From NCBI GenBank assembly GCA_036505635.1, contig DASXTC010000069.1:24294-88293 (forward strand): DNA of 64,000 nt, given 5' to 3'. The first letter of the stretch is position 1. Each line of letters opens with the position of its first letter. Made by a program: the position numbers and the translations under genes. The notes under the pieces are model-generated. The model had not been told where the DNA came from. It saw nothing but the letters and a program-made list of their open reading frames with translations, and made no database searches. This document shows positions 1 to 7,557 of the stretch, in pieces. The DNA comes from DASXTC01 sp036505635. Its GTDB lineage: Bacteria > Acidobacteriota > Polarisedimenticolia > JACPZX01 > DASXTC01.

Positions 1-143
1 ACGTCGAGGATCAGCCGCGCCGGGTCGGCGGCCGCCGACTGCGCGAAGGCCACGGGCGCGTCGAAGATGAGCCGGATCCTGGCGCCGTCGTCCGAACGCT
101 CGGCCGACATCAGCATGATGAGCGAGAGCAGGATCGAGCTCAC
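1..143 (-). CDS. Partial AMIN-like secreted protein (N-terminus only)
   Basis: This is the beginning of a gene that runs off the left edge of the window. A GTG at 143-141 overlaps the TGA of the beta-barrel gene (GTGA), so the two are probably translationally coupled. The readable 47 residues start with a short hydrophobic stretch (SSILLSLIMLMSA) that looks like a signal peptide. Next comes a segment containing RIRLIFDAPVAF and ARLILDV, the beta-strand pattern seen at the start of AMIN-type domains, which occur in envelope proteins linked to secretin or exopolysaccharide systems. Only about 30 mature residues are visible, so the family is tentative; the reading frame and the overlap are clear. 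Confidence 0.5.
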   Translation of the reverse strand, partial: MSSILLSLIMLMSAERSDDGARIRLIFDAPVAFAQSAAADPARLILD

Positions 144-1417
144 GGCGTGTACTCCAGAAGCGTCGAGATGGTAGTCCTTGCCGTATCGTCGAAGTCGAAG
201 GTCGAATCGCGTCTCCACCGGGCGGCCGCCAGCCCGATCCTGAGGCTCGGCCCGAAGCGGTAACGGACCGCCACGGTGTCGGTGGTGAGATGGTCGAGGC
301 GGATCTTGCTATCGATCATGACCGGCAGCTTCACCTTCTCGAGCTTGCGGCCCGCCTCGACGCTGATGCGGCTGTTGAAGTAGTGCTCGTAGGCGGCGGC
401 CCGCAGATCCTGCAGGTAGTAGAGGTTGTTTCCCAGGACCGAGAATCCCGTGTTGCGTTGATAGGCCGCCCGGATCTCGCCCCTCCCCAGCAGGCGCGCG
501 CTGACGCTGGCGTCAGCGATCATGCCGGAGAAGCCCTCGTACGGGCGGAGGGAGCTGTCCAGCGAGCGCCGGTCGGGATCGAGCTTCTTGTAGCCGAGCT
601 TCACGAAGCCCCGGACGGAGCCGGTGGGATCGAACTCGAGGCCTCCCACAATGCTCGACGAGGAGGAGTCGCGGTTCGGAAAGGTCTGGCGGAAATCGAT
701 CCGGCCGGCGCGGGCCTCGATCAGAAGGGTGGTCCGGGGCCTGATCCGCAGCCGGCTATCCAGGCCCAGCGCGGTCTCCTCGCGCTGGAGGGTGTCGGCG
801 ATATCCCCGCCGAGGCCGGGAGAGCCGACCTCACCACCCCCGGCGACCTCCGGCTTGCCGGCATGGTAGGCGAAGCCCGTCCTCGCGCCGTACAGGTCGA
901 AACGGCTACGGGTGGATGGATGCCACGAGAGCCCGAGCCGTCCCTGGGTCGTGGTGGTGCGGATCCTGAAGTCGATCTCGGTGTTTGGCCGTTCGCGGAA
1001 CGAATCCTGCTGGCCGTCCGCGAACAGGGTCACCTCCCGGAGGTAGACATGCAGCTTTGTCTTGAGCGAGTTGTTCACGTGGTTCAGGTCTGACTCCCGG
1101 GCGAAAACCGCGTAGTCGATCTCGTCCCAGACCGCCAGGGCCGCCCGGCGGCCGAACGGAACGACGGCCCGGGCGCCCGGTCCGAGCGTGACAGTGTAGT
1201 CTCCAAAGCGGCGGCTCGCTCCGAGCCGCACGTTGTCGTCATACCCGAAGTCCTTCACGATGAAGAAAGGGGCCAGGTGGAAAGGGCCCGCCTGGACCGT
1301 ATTGTCGAGCGTGAAATCCGGATCGGGGTCCTCGACGGCCATGGCTCCGGCCGCTACGGTGAGCAGCGCGGCCGCGAGCAGGACGGCACGCGCGCGAGTA
1401 CGCCGCTCGATCCGCAT
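140..1417 (-). CDS. Outer-membrane beta-barrel protein, EPS-associated
   Basis: A 425-residue protein. I chose the ATG at 1417 because a GGGGGGAGG-type ribosome site sits about 10 bases upstream and the protein then opens with a classical signal peptide (MRIERRTRARAV, a hydrophobic core, then GAMA before VEDPDPDF). The rest alternates short amphipathic strands and polar turns across its length, as in outer-membrane barrels of the BBP2 type that accompany exopolysaccharide or exosortase loci. It overlaps the next minus-strand gene and diverges from an NtrC-type regulator beside a Wza/Wzc cluster. A role as an outer-membrane export channel or accessory is inferred from context. It does not end in Phe, and no enzymatic motif is visible. 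Confidence 0.75.
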   Translation of the reverse strand: MRIERRTRARAVLLAAALLTVAAGAMAVEDPDPDFTLDNTVQAGPFHLAPFFIVKDFGYDDNVRLGASRRFGDYTVTLGPGARAVVPFGRRAALAVWDEIDYAVFARESDLNHVNNSLKTKLHVYLREVTLFADGQQDSFRERPNTEIDFRIRTTTTQGRLGLSWHPSTRSRFDLYGARTGFAYHAGKPEVAGGGEVGSPGLGGDIADTLQREETALGLDSRLRIRPRTTLLIEARAGRIDFRQTFPNRDSSSSSIVGGLEFDPTGSVRGFVKLGYKKLDPDRRSLDSSLRPYEGFSGMIADASVSARLLGRGEIRAAYQRNTGFSVLGNNLYYLQDLRAAAYEHYFNSRISVEAGRKLEKVKLPVMIDSKIRLDHLTTDTVAVRYRFGPSLRIGLAAARWRRDSTFDFDDTARTTISTLLEYTP

Positions 1418-1839
1418 GGGCTTGGAGCCTCCCCCCACTCCGGTCTTCCGCCCAGGATGCGGTGGCGTGCCGGCAGGTATGAACCGCCGATTCCAAAGGG
1501 CGATGAGGTCAGTGGATGAACGGCCTTGTATCACAGAGATGGTGACGAGTCAATCCCTTACACCGAGAGTACGCCCGGCGCGGGGCCGCGGGGATGACGT
1601 CCTCGCGGACCGTCCGGATGCAGGGGGGGGCCGGTGCGTGGGGCGCGAACTAACCTTACCGCGAAAGGCCGGCGCGGTCACTGCGATCCCGCGACCGAGC
1701 GATGGAGGTATCGTTCGGCCGATGAGTGATCGAGGTGCGAAAGGTCGGGGAGAGGCAAGCGTACCTCGCGGTCTTGACCCGGAACGGGTCACGGCGGTAC
1801 GATTTCACCTGGACACACTCCAGGCCGAGGTGATGCCCT
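1418..1839. other. Divergent intergenic region between barrel and NtrC-type regulator
   Basis: This 422-base region separates two divergent transcription units. It holds no convincing gene. The right part carries a sigma-70-like promoter (1774-1803) overlapped by a perfect 7-3-7 inverted repeat, and a second inverted repeat (CCTGGA-5-TCCAGG, 1808-1824) in the untranslated leader. I could not assign a clear promoter for the minus-strand barrel gene. Confidence 0.6.
1774..1803 (+). promoter_or_regulatory. Sigma-70-like promoter with overlapping operator
   Basis: TTGACC (1774-1779) and TACGAT (1798-1803) are separated by 18 bases, matching the -35/-10 consensus at 5/6 and 4/6 positions. A perfect inverted repeat, TGACCCG-GAA-CGGGTCA (1775-1791), covers the -35 end and the spacer, where a bound regulator would block polymerase. 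It drives the NtrC-type regulator at 1840, whose own C-terminal helix-turn-helix could be the binder. That assignment is inference. Confidence 0.5.
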
Positions 1840-3267
1840 TTGGCCAAGACAACTCCGTTCTTGAAGGGAGCGGCACCCCGGCACGTCGAAGGGTCGATCC
1901 TCGTCCTGAGGGACGGCGCGACCGGCTCGACGAATGGAGACGATCCCGGCCACCTCCTCGAAGCCGCGGGCCATCGCGTCACATTCGCCACTTCGGGCCG
2001 TCAGGCGGCCCAGCTCTGCCGCTCCGGCGGTTTCCACCTCCTGCTGGCCGACTGGAGCGTACCGGACATGGCCCCCGAGGCGTTCATCGATCAGATCCGA
2101 AGGATCGAATCAGATCTGCCCGTGGTCATGATCACCGACTCCGGTGACATCGAGGCCGCCGTCTCATGCCTGAGGTACGGCGCCTTCGACTACGTGACCC
2201 GTCCTCTCATTCCCCAGAACCTCGTGTCGATCGTCAACCAGGCCCTCGACAAGAGACGCCTCCAGGACGAGATCCGGATCCAGCGCAAGCCGGCCGGTGG
2301 GCGGGACTCCTTCGGAATCCTCATCGGCCGCAGCGCGCCGATGCAGGCCGTCTTCCGCCGGATCGCCAAGATCGCCCCCCACCAGAACACCGTGTTGATC
2401 CTGGGGGAGTCGGGGACCGGCAAGGAGATCGTGGCGCGGGAGATCCACCGCAGGAGCCCCGTGACCGGCGGCCCCTTCCTCGCAGTCAACTGCGGCGGAG
2501 TCCCGGGGGACCTGATCGAGTCTGAGCTCTTCGGCCACGAGCGCGGGGCCTTCACGGGAGCCACCCAAGCGCACGACGGCCTCTTCGTGGCCGCGACGGG
2601 CGGGACCCTTTTTCTCGACGAAATCGGGGCGATGCCGACGCTGCAACAGGCGACCTTGTTGAGGTGTCTGGAGCGCAAGGAGATCCGCCGCGTCGGAGGG
2701 ACGCAGACGATCCCGATCGATGTCCGGGTGATGGCGGCCACCAACACCGACCTGGAGCAGGCGATGGAGGCGGGAGCCTTCCGCCAGGACCTCTACTATC
2801 GCCTCTCGAGCATGATCATCAGCCTCCCTTCGCTCAGGGAGCGAGTGGAGGACATCCCGCTCCTGTGCGCCCACTTCCTCGCCCACTATGCCCGCGAGCA
2901 TGGCCGGCGGCCGGCCCGGTTCTCGCCGCAGGCGCTGGACCTTCTCTGCAACCGGCGCTGGCCCGGCAACATCCGCGAGCTCCAGCACATCGTCGAGCAG
3001 TCGGTCCTGTTCACGCGTGACGAGGTGATCAAGCCCGCGGATCTTCCGTTCAACGCGGGTGGGGCAGAGGAGGCCAGGCCTCAGACGTTGCGCGAGGTCG
3101 AGCGCGAGCACATCCGCTCGGTGCTGGCGCGTACGGCAGGCAACAAGCTCAAGGCGGCGCGCATCCTCGGCATCCCGCGTCCCACGCTCTACCACCGCAT
3201 GCAGAAGCTGGGCCTCGACACCGATCCCGACACTCCGGCACGGACGAAGCGCGGTTCCTTCCGCTAG
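1840..3267 (+). CDS. Sigma-54-dependent NtrC-type regulator with degenerate receiver
   Basis: A 475-residue bacterial enhancer-binding protein. Residues about 18-140 are a receiver-like domain, followed by an AAA+ sigma-54 activation domain (Walker A GESGTGKE, the sigma-54 contact loop GAFTGA, Walker B GGTLFLDEIG) and a C-terminal Fis-type helix-turn-helix (NKLKAARILGIPRPTLYHR). The receiver keeps the phospho-acceptor Asp71 and Thr99, but the acidic pair expected at the end of strand 1 is replaced by RDG and the conserved Lys is Arg121. The start is TTG at 1840 behind GAGGTGAT. It lies directly upstream of the exopolysaccharide genes, so it probably activates EPS transcription, perhaps without phosphorylation. 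No partner kinase is adjacent. Confidence 0.9.
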   Translation: MAKTTPFLKGAAPRHVEGSILVLRDGATGSTNGDDPGHLLEAAGHRVTFATSGRQAAQLCRSGGFHLLLADWSVPDMAPEAFIDQIRRIESDLPVVMITDSGDIEAAVSCLRYGAFDYVTRPLIPQNLVSIVNQALDKRRLQDEIRIQRKPAGGRDSFGILIGRSAPMQAVFRRIAKIAPHQNTVLILGESGTGKEIVAREIHRRSPVTGGPFLAVNCGGVPGDLIESELFGHERGAFTGATQAHDGLFVAATGGTLFLDEIGAMPTLQQATLLRCLERKEIRRVGGTQTIPIDVRVMAATNTDLEQAMEAGAFRQDLYYRLSSMIISLPSLRERVEDIPLLCAHFLAHYAREHGRRPARFSPQALDLLCNRRWPGNIRELQHIVEQSVLFTRDEVIKPADLPFNAGGAEEARPQTLREVEREHIRSVLARTAGNKLKAARILGIPRPTLYHRMQKLGLDTDPDTPARTKRGSFR

Positions 3268-3272
3268 AGCCC

Positions 3273-3293
3273 CCCGCCGAGTCCCTCGGCGGG
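3273..3293 (+). terminator. Hairpin after the NtrC-type regulator
   Basis: A perfect 9-bp stem (CCCGCCGAG / CTCGGCGGG) with a 3-base loop begins 6 bases after the stop codon. It is followed by a pyrimidine-rich but not T-only stretch (ACACTTCCTTCC). It probably separates the regulator from the EPS transcription unit. The weak T-tract makes intrinsic termination uncertain. Confidence 0.5.
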
Positions 3294-3319
3294 ACACTTC
3301 CTTCCCTGCGGCATTCCAC

Positions 3320-3347
3320 TCAAGCACGCGCAGCCTCCTGACGATAA
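3320..3347 (+). promoter_or_regulatory. FliA/WhiG-type (sigma-28 family) promoter candidate
   Basis: TCAA (3320-3323), 16 bases, then GACGATAA (3340-3347) resembles the sigma-28 family consensus TAAA-N15/16-GCCGATAA, with 7/8 matches in the -10 element and 3/4 in the -35. It sits 56 bases upstream of the first gene of the EPS cluster, and a sigma factor of this family is encoded at 39268. The match was read by eye; regulation is inferred. Confidence 0.45.
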
Positions 3348-3371
3348 ACAGAGCGTTCGGACCAACACTTC

Positions 3372-3385
3372 CGGTGCCAGCACCG
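3372..3385 (+). promoter_or_regulatory. Perfect palindrome in the leader of the EPS-proximal gene
   Basis: CGGTGC-CA-GCACCG lies between the candidate sigma-28-type start region and the AGGAGG ribosome site of the gene at 3403. It could be an operator or a small 5' leader hairpin. No specific regulator can be named. Confidence 0.35.
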
Positions 3386-3402
3386 TCTCTCAGGAGGCAA
3401 GG

Positions 3403-4035
3403 ATGAGCCGAGGTTACACGACCTGCTCAAGGTTCATGGTCGTTCTCGTGGTAGTGGCTATCGTCTTCGGGACCGGCCCTTTGCCGCTGGCGGCGGCCGA
3501 AGGCGCCATCCCCACGTCATCGCTCAGCGGGAGGGTCTTCACGGCGGATGCGAAGACCCCGGTTGGGGACGCCGTCGTCAAGGCTTTCCATCGTGGCACC
3601 GACGTGGTCCTCGCGAGCCAGGCGACCGGCCCCGACGGTTCCTACGTCATCGAGGGACTGACGCAGGGCGAGTATGAGCTGGGGATCAGCACGGCGGAGG
3701 GGATCTATCTCGTGGCCGACGCCGTGAGGTTCGAGGCAAGCCAGAAGCGCGCCGCCTCCTTCGCCCTGCAGCGCGGGACTGAGGCGGAGGAGCAGACTAC
3801 CGCCGCGGAGGGCCAGGAGTCGACCTCCGCGGAGGGCCAGAAGAAAACCGATGAGCCCCAGAAGGCGGACCAGGACAAGAAGCAGGGCAAGGAATCCACC
3901 AAGCTGAAGCGTCCGCGCGCGTCCTCGGCGGCACGGACTCCACTGGTCGCCACGGGGATCGTGATCGGCGCCGCGATCGTGATCGGCGCCGTCGCGAGCA
4001 ACATGTCCAACGACGGCGACGGCAGCCCCAACTGA
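3403..4035 (+). CDS. Secreted/anchored carboxypeptidase-regulatory-like domain protein
   Basis: A 210-residue protein with an ATG behind CAGGAGG. Residues 1-31 form a signal peptide (FMVVLVVVAIVFGTG). Residues about 38-125 form one carboxypeptidase-regulatory-like beta-sandwich (SLSGRVFTADAKTPVGDAVV, then DGSYVIEGLTQGEYELGI), a fold common in surface and TonB-linked proteins. A low-complexity Glu/Lys/Gln linker with two TSAEGQ-type repeats follows. A C-terminal hydrophobic helix (GIVIGAAIVIGAVAS) then leads to a short acidic tail, so the domain is probably held in the membrane facing the periplasm or surface. It is the first gene of the EPS block and sits behind the sigma-28-like promoter. 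The specific function is unknown. Confidence 0.75.
   Translation: MSRGYTTCSRFMVVLVVVAIVFGTGPLPLAAAEGAIPTSSLSGRVFTADAKTPVGDAVVKAFHRGTDVVLASQATGPDGSYVIEGLTQGEYELGISTAEGIYLVADAVRFEASQKRAASFALQRGTEAEEQTTAAEGQESTSAEGQKKTDEPQKADQDKKQGKESTKLKRPRASSAARTPLVATGIVIGAAIVIGAVASNMSNDGDGSPN
3957..3992 (+). repeat. 18-bp tandem duplication inside the C-terminal helix
   Basis: Two adjacent 18-base units (3957-3974 and 3975-3992) differ at one base and encode the repeated IVIGA pattern of the transmembrane helix in the 3403 gene. The copy is in frame, so it lengthens the helix by six residues. It looks like a recent slippage duplication. Confidence 0.7.
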
Positions 4036-4248
4036 GAGCGGTACCCGGCTCCCGGCCACACCCTGTTAAGGAAGGGGGACGCACAGGTGAAAGGCCCGGT
4101 GCCCGGGTCCCCTCCCTGAGCTGCGGGATGGCTCGCGCGCGACCCTTCAGAGCCTGTCATCACCATGTCAACGCCTTCGACCTGTCCCGACGACATCGAT
4201 CTCCGCAATGACCCCGCCGAGGATTCGCAGCGCAATTGGAGGAATGAC

Positions 4249-5175
4249 GTGAGAGACATCGTGCGGGTGACCGCAATCCTGATGCTCGCGGCTTCGGGCC
4301 CCGGGGTGGCCGCGGCAGAGGCGCCCCCCAGACCCGAGGCGATCGGGAACGCTCCCTCGGCTGCGGCGCCGTCCGCCGTCCCGGCGCTGCCGGCCGGGAC
4401 CGAGGCGGCGACCTCTGACTACCTCATCGGTCCGGGGGACCTGCTGGAGGTGACGGTTTTCGAGGAGGAGTCCCTCAACCGCACTGTGCGCGTCGGACCG
4501 GACGGCGCCATCAGCCTCCCGCTGCTGGGCGAGATCCGGATCGGCGGCCTGTCCAAGAGCCACGTGGAGGCGGAGATCGTCCGGCGCCTGGGCGAGCACT
4601 TCCTCTTCGACCCGCAGGTGAGCGTGTTCGTCAAGGAGTATCGCAGCCGGCGCGTGGCCGTCATGGGCGCCGTCAGGGAGCCCGGCTCCTACGAGCTGCT
4701 GGGCCCCAGGACCCTCCTGGAGCTGATCGCGGAGGCGGGAGGGCTGGCCGAGAATGCCGGCCGGGATCTGTTCGTTTTCGGCCGCGGCGCGGATGGATCG
4801 ATCTCGAGAAGCCGGGTCGATCTCAACCGGCTCCTGCGGGAAGGGGACGCCAGCCTGAACCTCCTCGTGCGGGAAGGGGAGATCATCCAGGTCCCGGTCG
4901 ACAAACCGTTCGCCGTCTACCTGTACGGAGCGGTCGCCACTCCCGGGCTGGTCGAGGGACGCTCGTCGGACGGCCTCACGCTGCTGCAGGCCATCGCCCG
5001 GGCCGGCGGACCCGGCCAGAGGGCGGCGGTCGAGCGGATCACCATCATGCGCGCGCGGCCCGACGGAAGCCGTGAGCGGATGCGTGCAAACCTCAAGAGG
5101 ATCATCCAGGGCAGGGCGGACGACCCACGTCTCGAGCCCGACGACATCGTCGTCGTGCCCGAGGCCTTTTTCTAG
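4249..5175 (+). CDS. wza: Polysaccharide export protein, Wza/SLBB family
   Basis: A 308-residue periplasmic/outer-membrane export protein. I place the start at GTG 4249 because GGAGG (4238-4242) precedes it and a signal peptide follows (RVTAILMLAASGPGVAAAEA); an ATG 28 codons upstream lacks this support. Residues about 57-130 are the polysaccharide-export domain (YLIGPGDLLEVTVFEEESL). Two SLBB beta-grasp domains follow (about 133-200, with VAVMGAVREPGSYEL, and about 215-300, with FAVYLYGAVATPGLVEG). There is no lipobox Cys, and the protein ends right after the second SLBB domain (VVVPEAFF), without the C-terminal membrane helix that forms the pore in Wza. A separate barrel, perhaps the one at 140-1417, may provide the outer-membrane channel. 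It is followed 15 bases later by wzc. Confidence 0.9.
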   Translation: MRDIVRVTAILMLAASGPGVAAAEAPPRPEAIGNAPSAAAPSAVPALPAGTEAATSDYLIGPGDLLEVTVFEEESLNRTVRVGPDGAISLPLLGEIRIGGLSKSHVEAEIVRRLGEHFLFDPQVSVFVKEYRSRRVAVMGAVREPGSYELLGPRTLLELIAEAGGLAENAGRDLFVFGRGADGSISRSRVDLNRLLREGDASLNLLVREGEIIQVPVDKPFAVYLYGAVATPGLVEGRSSDGLTLLQAIARAGGPGQRAAVERITIMRARPDGSRERMRANLKRIIQGRADDPRLEPDDIVVVPEAFF

Positions 5176-5190
5176 GTCCCGGGAGGCTCG

Positions 5191-7557
5191 ATGGACCCCC
5201 AACTCACCCAGCATGACGCCGTCGCCGAGAGGTCGCTCCTGGAGTACGGGCATCTTCTCCTCAAACGACGCTGGGCGGTCTACGCGTCCGTGGGCCTCGT
5301 GATGACGCTGGTCTCGATCGCCACCTTCACCATGAAGCCGGTCTACCGGGCGACGGCCATCGTCCAGATCGAGAAGGACAACCCGAACATTCTTTCCTTC
5401 CAGGACATCTTCGCGATAGACAACCGGGACGAGCTCTTCTACCAGACGCAGTACCGCCTCATGCAGTCCCGAACGGTCGCGCGCAGGGTCCTCGCCGGAC
5501 TGGGCGCCACGGCCGGCGGCGCCGCCGAGCCCCGCGCGGGCCTCGTCACCCGCGGCAAGGACGCGCTCAAGCGTCTGCTCGGCCGGCCGGTGGGGCCCGC
5601 CGAAGGGATCGATCCGGAGACACGTCTGGTGGACGGCTTCCTGAGCCGGATCCGCGTCGAGCCATACCGCAACAGCCGTCTGGTGGCGATCTCATTTCTG
5701 GACGGCGACCCGTTGCGCGCGGCCGAGACGGCCAACGCGATCGCGACGGCCTACATCGACTTCAACCTCGAGGCCAAGTACTCGACGACCGAGGAGGCGG
5801 CGGGGTTTCTCTCACGGCAGATCGAATCGCTCAAACACGAGATCGAAGGGGCCGAGAAAACCCTCCAGAGCTACGGCGCCGACAACCAGATCGTGGCCTT
5901 GAAGGAAGGAGAGGGGATTGCCGCGAAGAACCTCTCGGACTTCAACACCTCCTTCACGGCGGCCCAGACCGACCGGATCCGCAAGGAGACGCGGTTTCGT
6001 TCTCTCCAGGACGCGCCGCTCGATTCAATACCGGAGGTGGTCGAGAATCCGGTCGTGCGCGATCTGAAGGTCAACTACGCCCAGCTCGAGCGCGCCTACA
6101 GCCAGAAGACCAAGACCTACAAGCCGGAGTGGCCCGAAATGGTCCGGTTGCGCTCCGAGATGGAGCGCGCGCGCGAGATGCTGGGGGCCGAGTCGCGGGA
6201 GGTGCAGGCCAAGCTGCTCCAGGCCGCCCGCAGCGACTATGTGGAGGCGCTCCAGCAGGAGAAGGCGATGGGTCTGGCGCTGGAGGCCCAGAAGGCCGAG
6301 ACGGTCCGGGTCAACCGCGGGTCCATCCAGTTCGGCAACCTGAAGATGGAGGTCGACAACAAGAGGAACCTGCTCAGGACGCTGCTCGAGCGGCAGAGCG
6401 AGACGGGGCTCAGCGCGCGCCTCAGGGGGCTCAAGAGCAGCAACGTGAGGGTGGTCGACGCCGCCGAGGTGCCGGCCTTCCCATACCGGCCTCGCGTTCA
6501 GATAAACCTGTTGATGGGTCTGCTGATGGGCCTGGCTCTCGGGATCGGGATGGCCTTCTTCCTCGACCACCTCGATCGCAGCATCAAGTCCGTCGACGAC
6601 CTCACCACATACATCCGCCTGCCCGCCTTCGGTCTCATCCCACCCTTCAGGCAATCGGGGCATCACTACGGGGAGGCGAGCGAGGCGAACCCCGGGCCGG
6701 GCGAATCCGATTCTCCCCCCGGGCCCCGCGACATGGAGGGCCCCGCCGAGATCGTGGTGGTGAGCCGCCCGCGTTCGGCGGTGGCGGAGGCCTACCGTTC
6801 GCTCAGGACCTCCCTGCTCCTGTCGTCGGCCGAGAAGGCCCCCCGACTCCTCCTGATCACGAGCAGCCATCCCGGGGAGGGCAAGACAGTCACGGCGGTG
6901 AACACGGCAGCGGCCCTCGTGCAGGCCGGAAGGAAGGTGCTCCTGGTCGATTGCGATCTGCGCAAGCCTCGCCTCCACAAGGTGCTCGGACTGGAGAACT
7001 CCGTCGGGCTGACCTCATGCCTGACGGGCAATGCGGAGCTGGCTCAGGCGATCCTCGAGACGAGGGTCATCGGGATGGACCTTCTGCCCAGCGGAGCGAT
7101 CCCACCCAACCCGTCGGAGCTTCTCGACTCGCGCGCCTTCGATCGGCTGCTGGCGCGCGTGCTCGAGAACGGAACGTACGACCACGTGATCCTCGACTCG
7201 CCGCCCGTATTGATGGTGACGGATGCGCAGATCCTCGCCTCCAAGGTCGACGGCGTGATGCTGGTGGTGCGGGCGTCACTGGCCCCGCGCGAGGCCGTTC
7301 GCCTGGCCGCCGAGAGCCTGCGCAGGGCCAAGGGGAACGTCCTGGGCGCGTTGCTCAACGACGCCGAGATCTCGGTGGGGCGGTCCTACCGATACGGTTA
7401 CAGGTATGGCCAGGGATACGGGTATGGCTACGGATATGGGTCGGGCCGCAAGGGGGACTCCGGGAAGGACGCCGGCGCGAAACCGTTTGCCGCGCCGGCC
7501 AGGAGCTGGTCGGCGCGCCTGACGAAGCTGCGCGGCAGGGCCCGGAGGGCGCTTTGA
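5191..7557 (+). CDS. wzc: Polysaccharide co-polymerase / tyrosine autokinase (Wzc/BY-kinase)
   Basis: A 788-residue inner-membrane protein that controls chain length and couples polymerisation to export. An N-terminal Wzz domain starts after about 30 residues with TM1 (YASVGLVMTLVSIATF). A long coiled-coil periplasmic part follows, then a second TM with a proline-rich flank (FPYRPRVQINLLMGLLMG). The cytoplasmic BY-kinase has Walker A' around Lys565 (SSHPGEGKT) and Walker A/B motifs LLVDCDLRKP and HVILDSPPV. The C-terminal tail has eight tyrosines between residues 733 and 749, the usual autophosphorylation cluster, followed by about 39 further residues. Its ATG follows GGGAGG, and its TGA overlaps the TTG of the next gene. 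Confidence 0.95.
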   Translation: MDPQLTQHDAVAERSLLEYGHLLLKRRWAVYASVGLVMTLVSIATFTMKPVYRATAIVQIEKDNPNILSFQDIFAIDNRDELFYQTQYRLMQSRTVARRVLAGLGATAGGAAEPRAGLVTRGKDALKRLLGRPVGPAEGIDPETRLVDGFLSRIRVEPYRNSRLVAISFLDGDPLRAAETANAIATAYIDFNLEAKYSTTEEAAGFLSRQIESLKHEIEGAEKTLQSYGADNQIVALKEGEGIAAKNLSDFNTSFTAAQTDRIRKETRFRSLQDAPLDSIPEVVENPVVRDLKVNYAQLERAYSQKTKTYKPEWPEMVRLRSEMERAREMLGAESREVQAKLLQAARSDYVEALQQEKAMGLALEAQKAETVRVNRGSIQFGNLKMEVDNKRNLLRTLLERQSETGLSARLRGLKSSNVRVVDAAEVPAFPYRPRVQINLLMGLLMGLALGIGMAFFLDHLDRSIKSVDDLTTYIRLPAFGLIPPFRQSGHHYGEASEANPGPGESDSPPGPRDMEGPAEIVVVSRPRSAVAEAYRSLRTSLLLSSAEKAPRLLLITSSHPGEGKTVTAVNTAAALVQAGRKVLLVDCDLRKPRLHKVLGLENSVGLTSCLTGNAELAQAILETRVIGMDLLPSGAIPPNPSELLDSRAFDRLLARVLENGTYDHVILDSPPVLMVTDAQILASKVDGVMLVVRASLAPREAVRLAAESLRRAKGNVLGALLNDAEISVGRSYRYGYRYGQGYGYGYGYGSGRKGDSGKDAGAKPFAAPARSWSARLTKLRGRARRAL

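Noticed and set aside
7381..7440. Short GGNTAY repeats in wzc as a mobile or tandem repeat element
   Set aside because: They encode the usual tyrosine-rich tail of Wzc-type kinases, so protein function explains them.
6129..7553. Open frame extending the first ligase gene upstream through wzc
   Set aside because: The upstream part is an out-of-frame shadow of wzc; the ligase begins at TTG 7554 with its own ribosome site.
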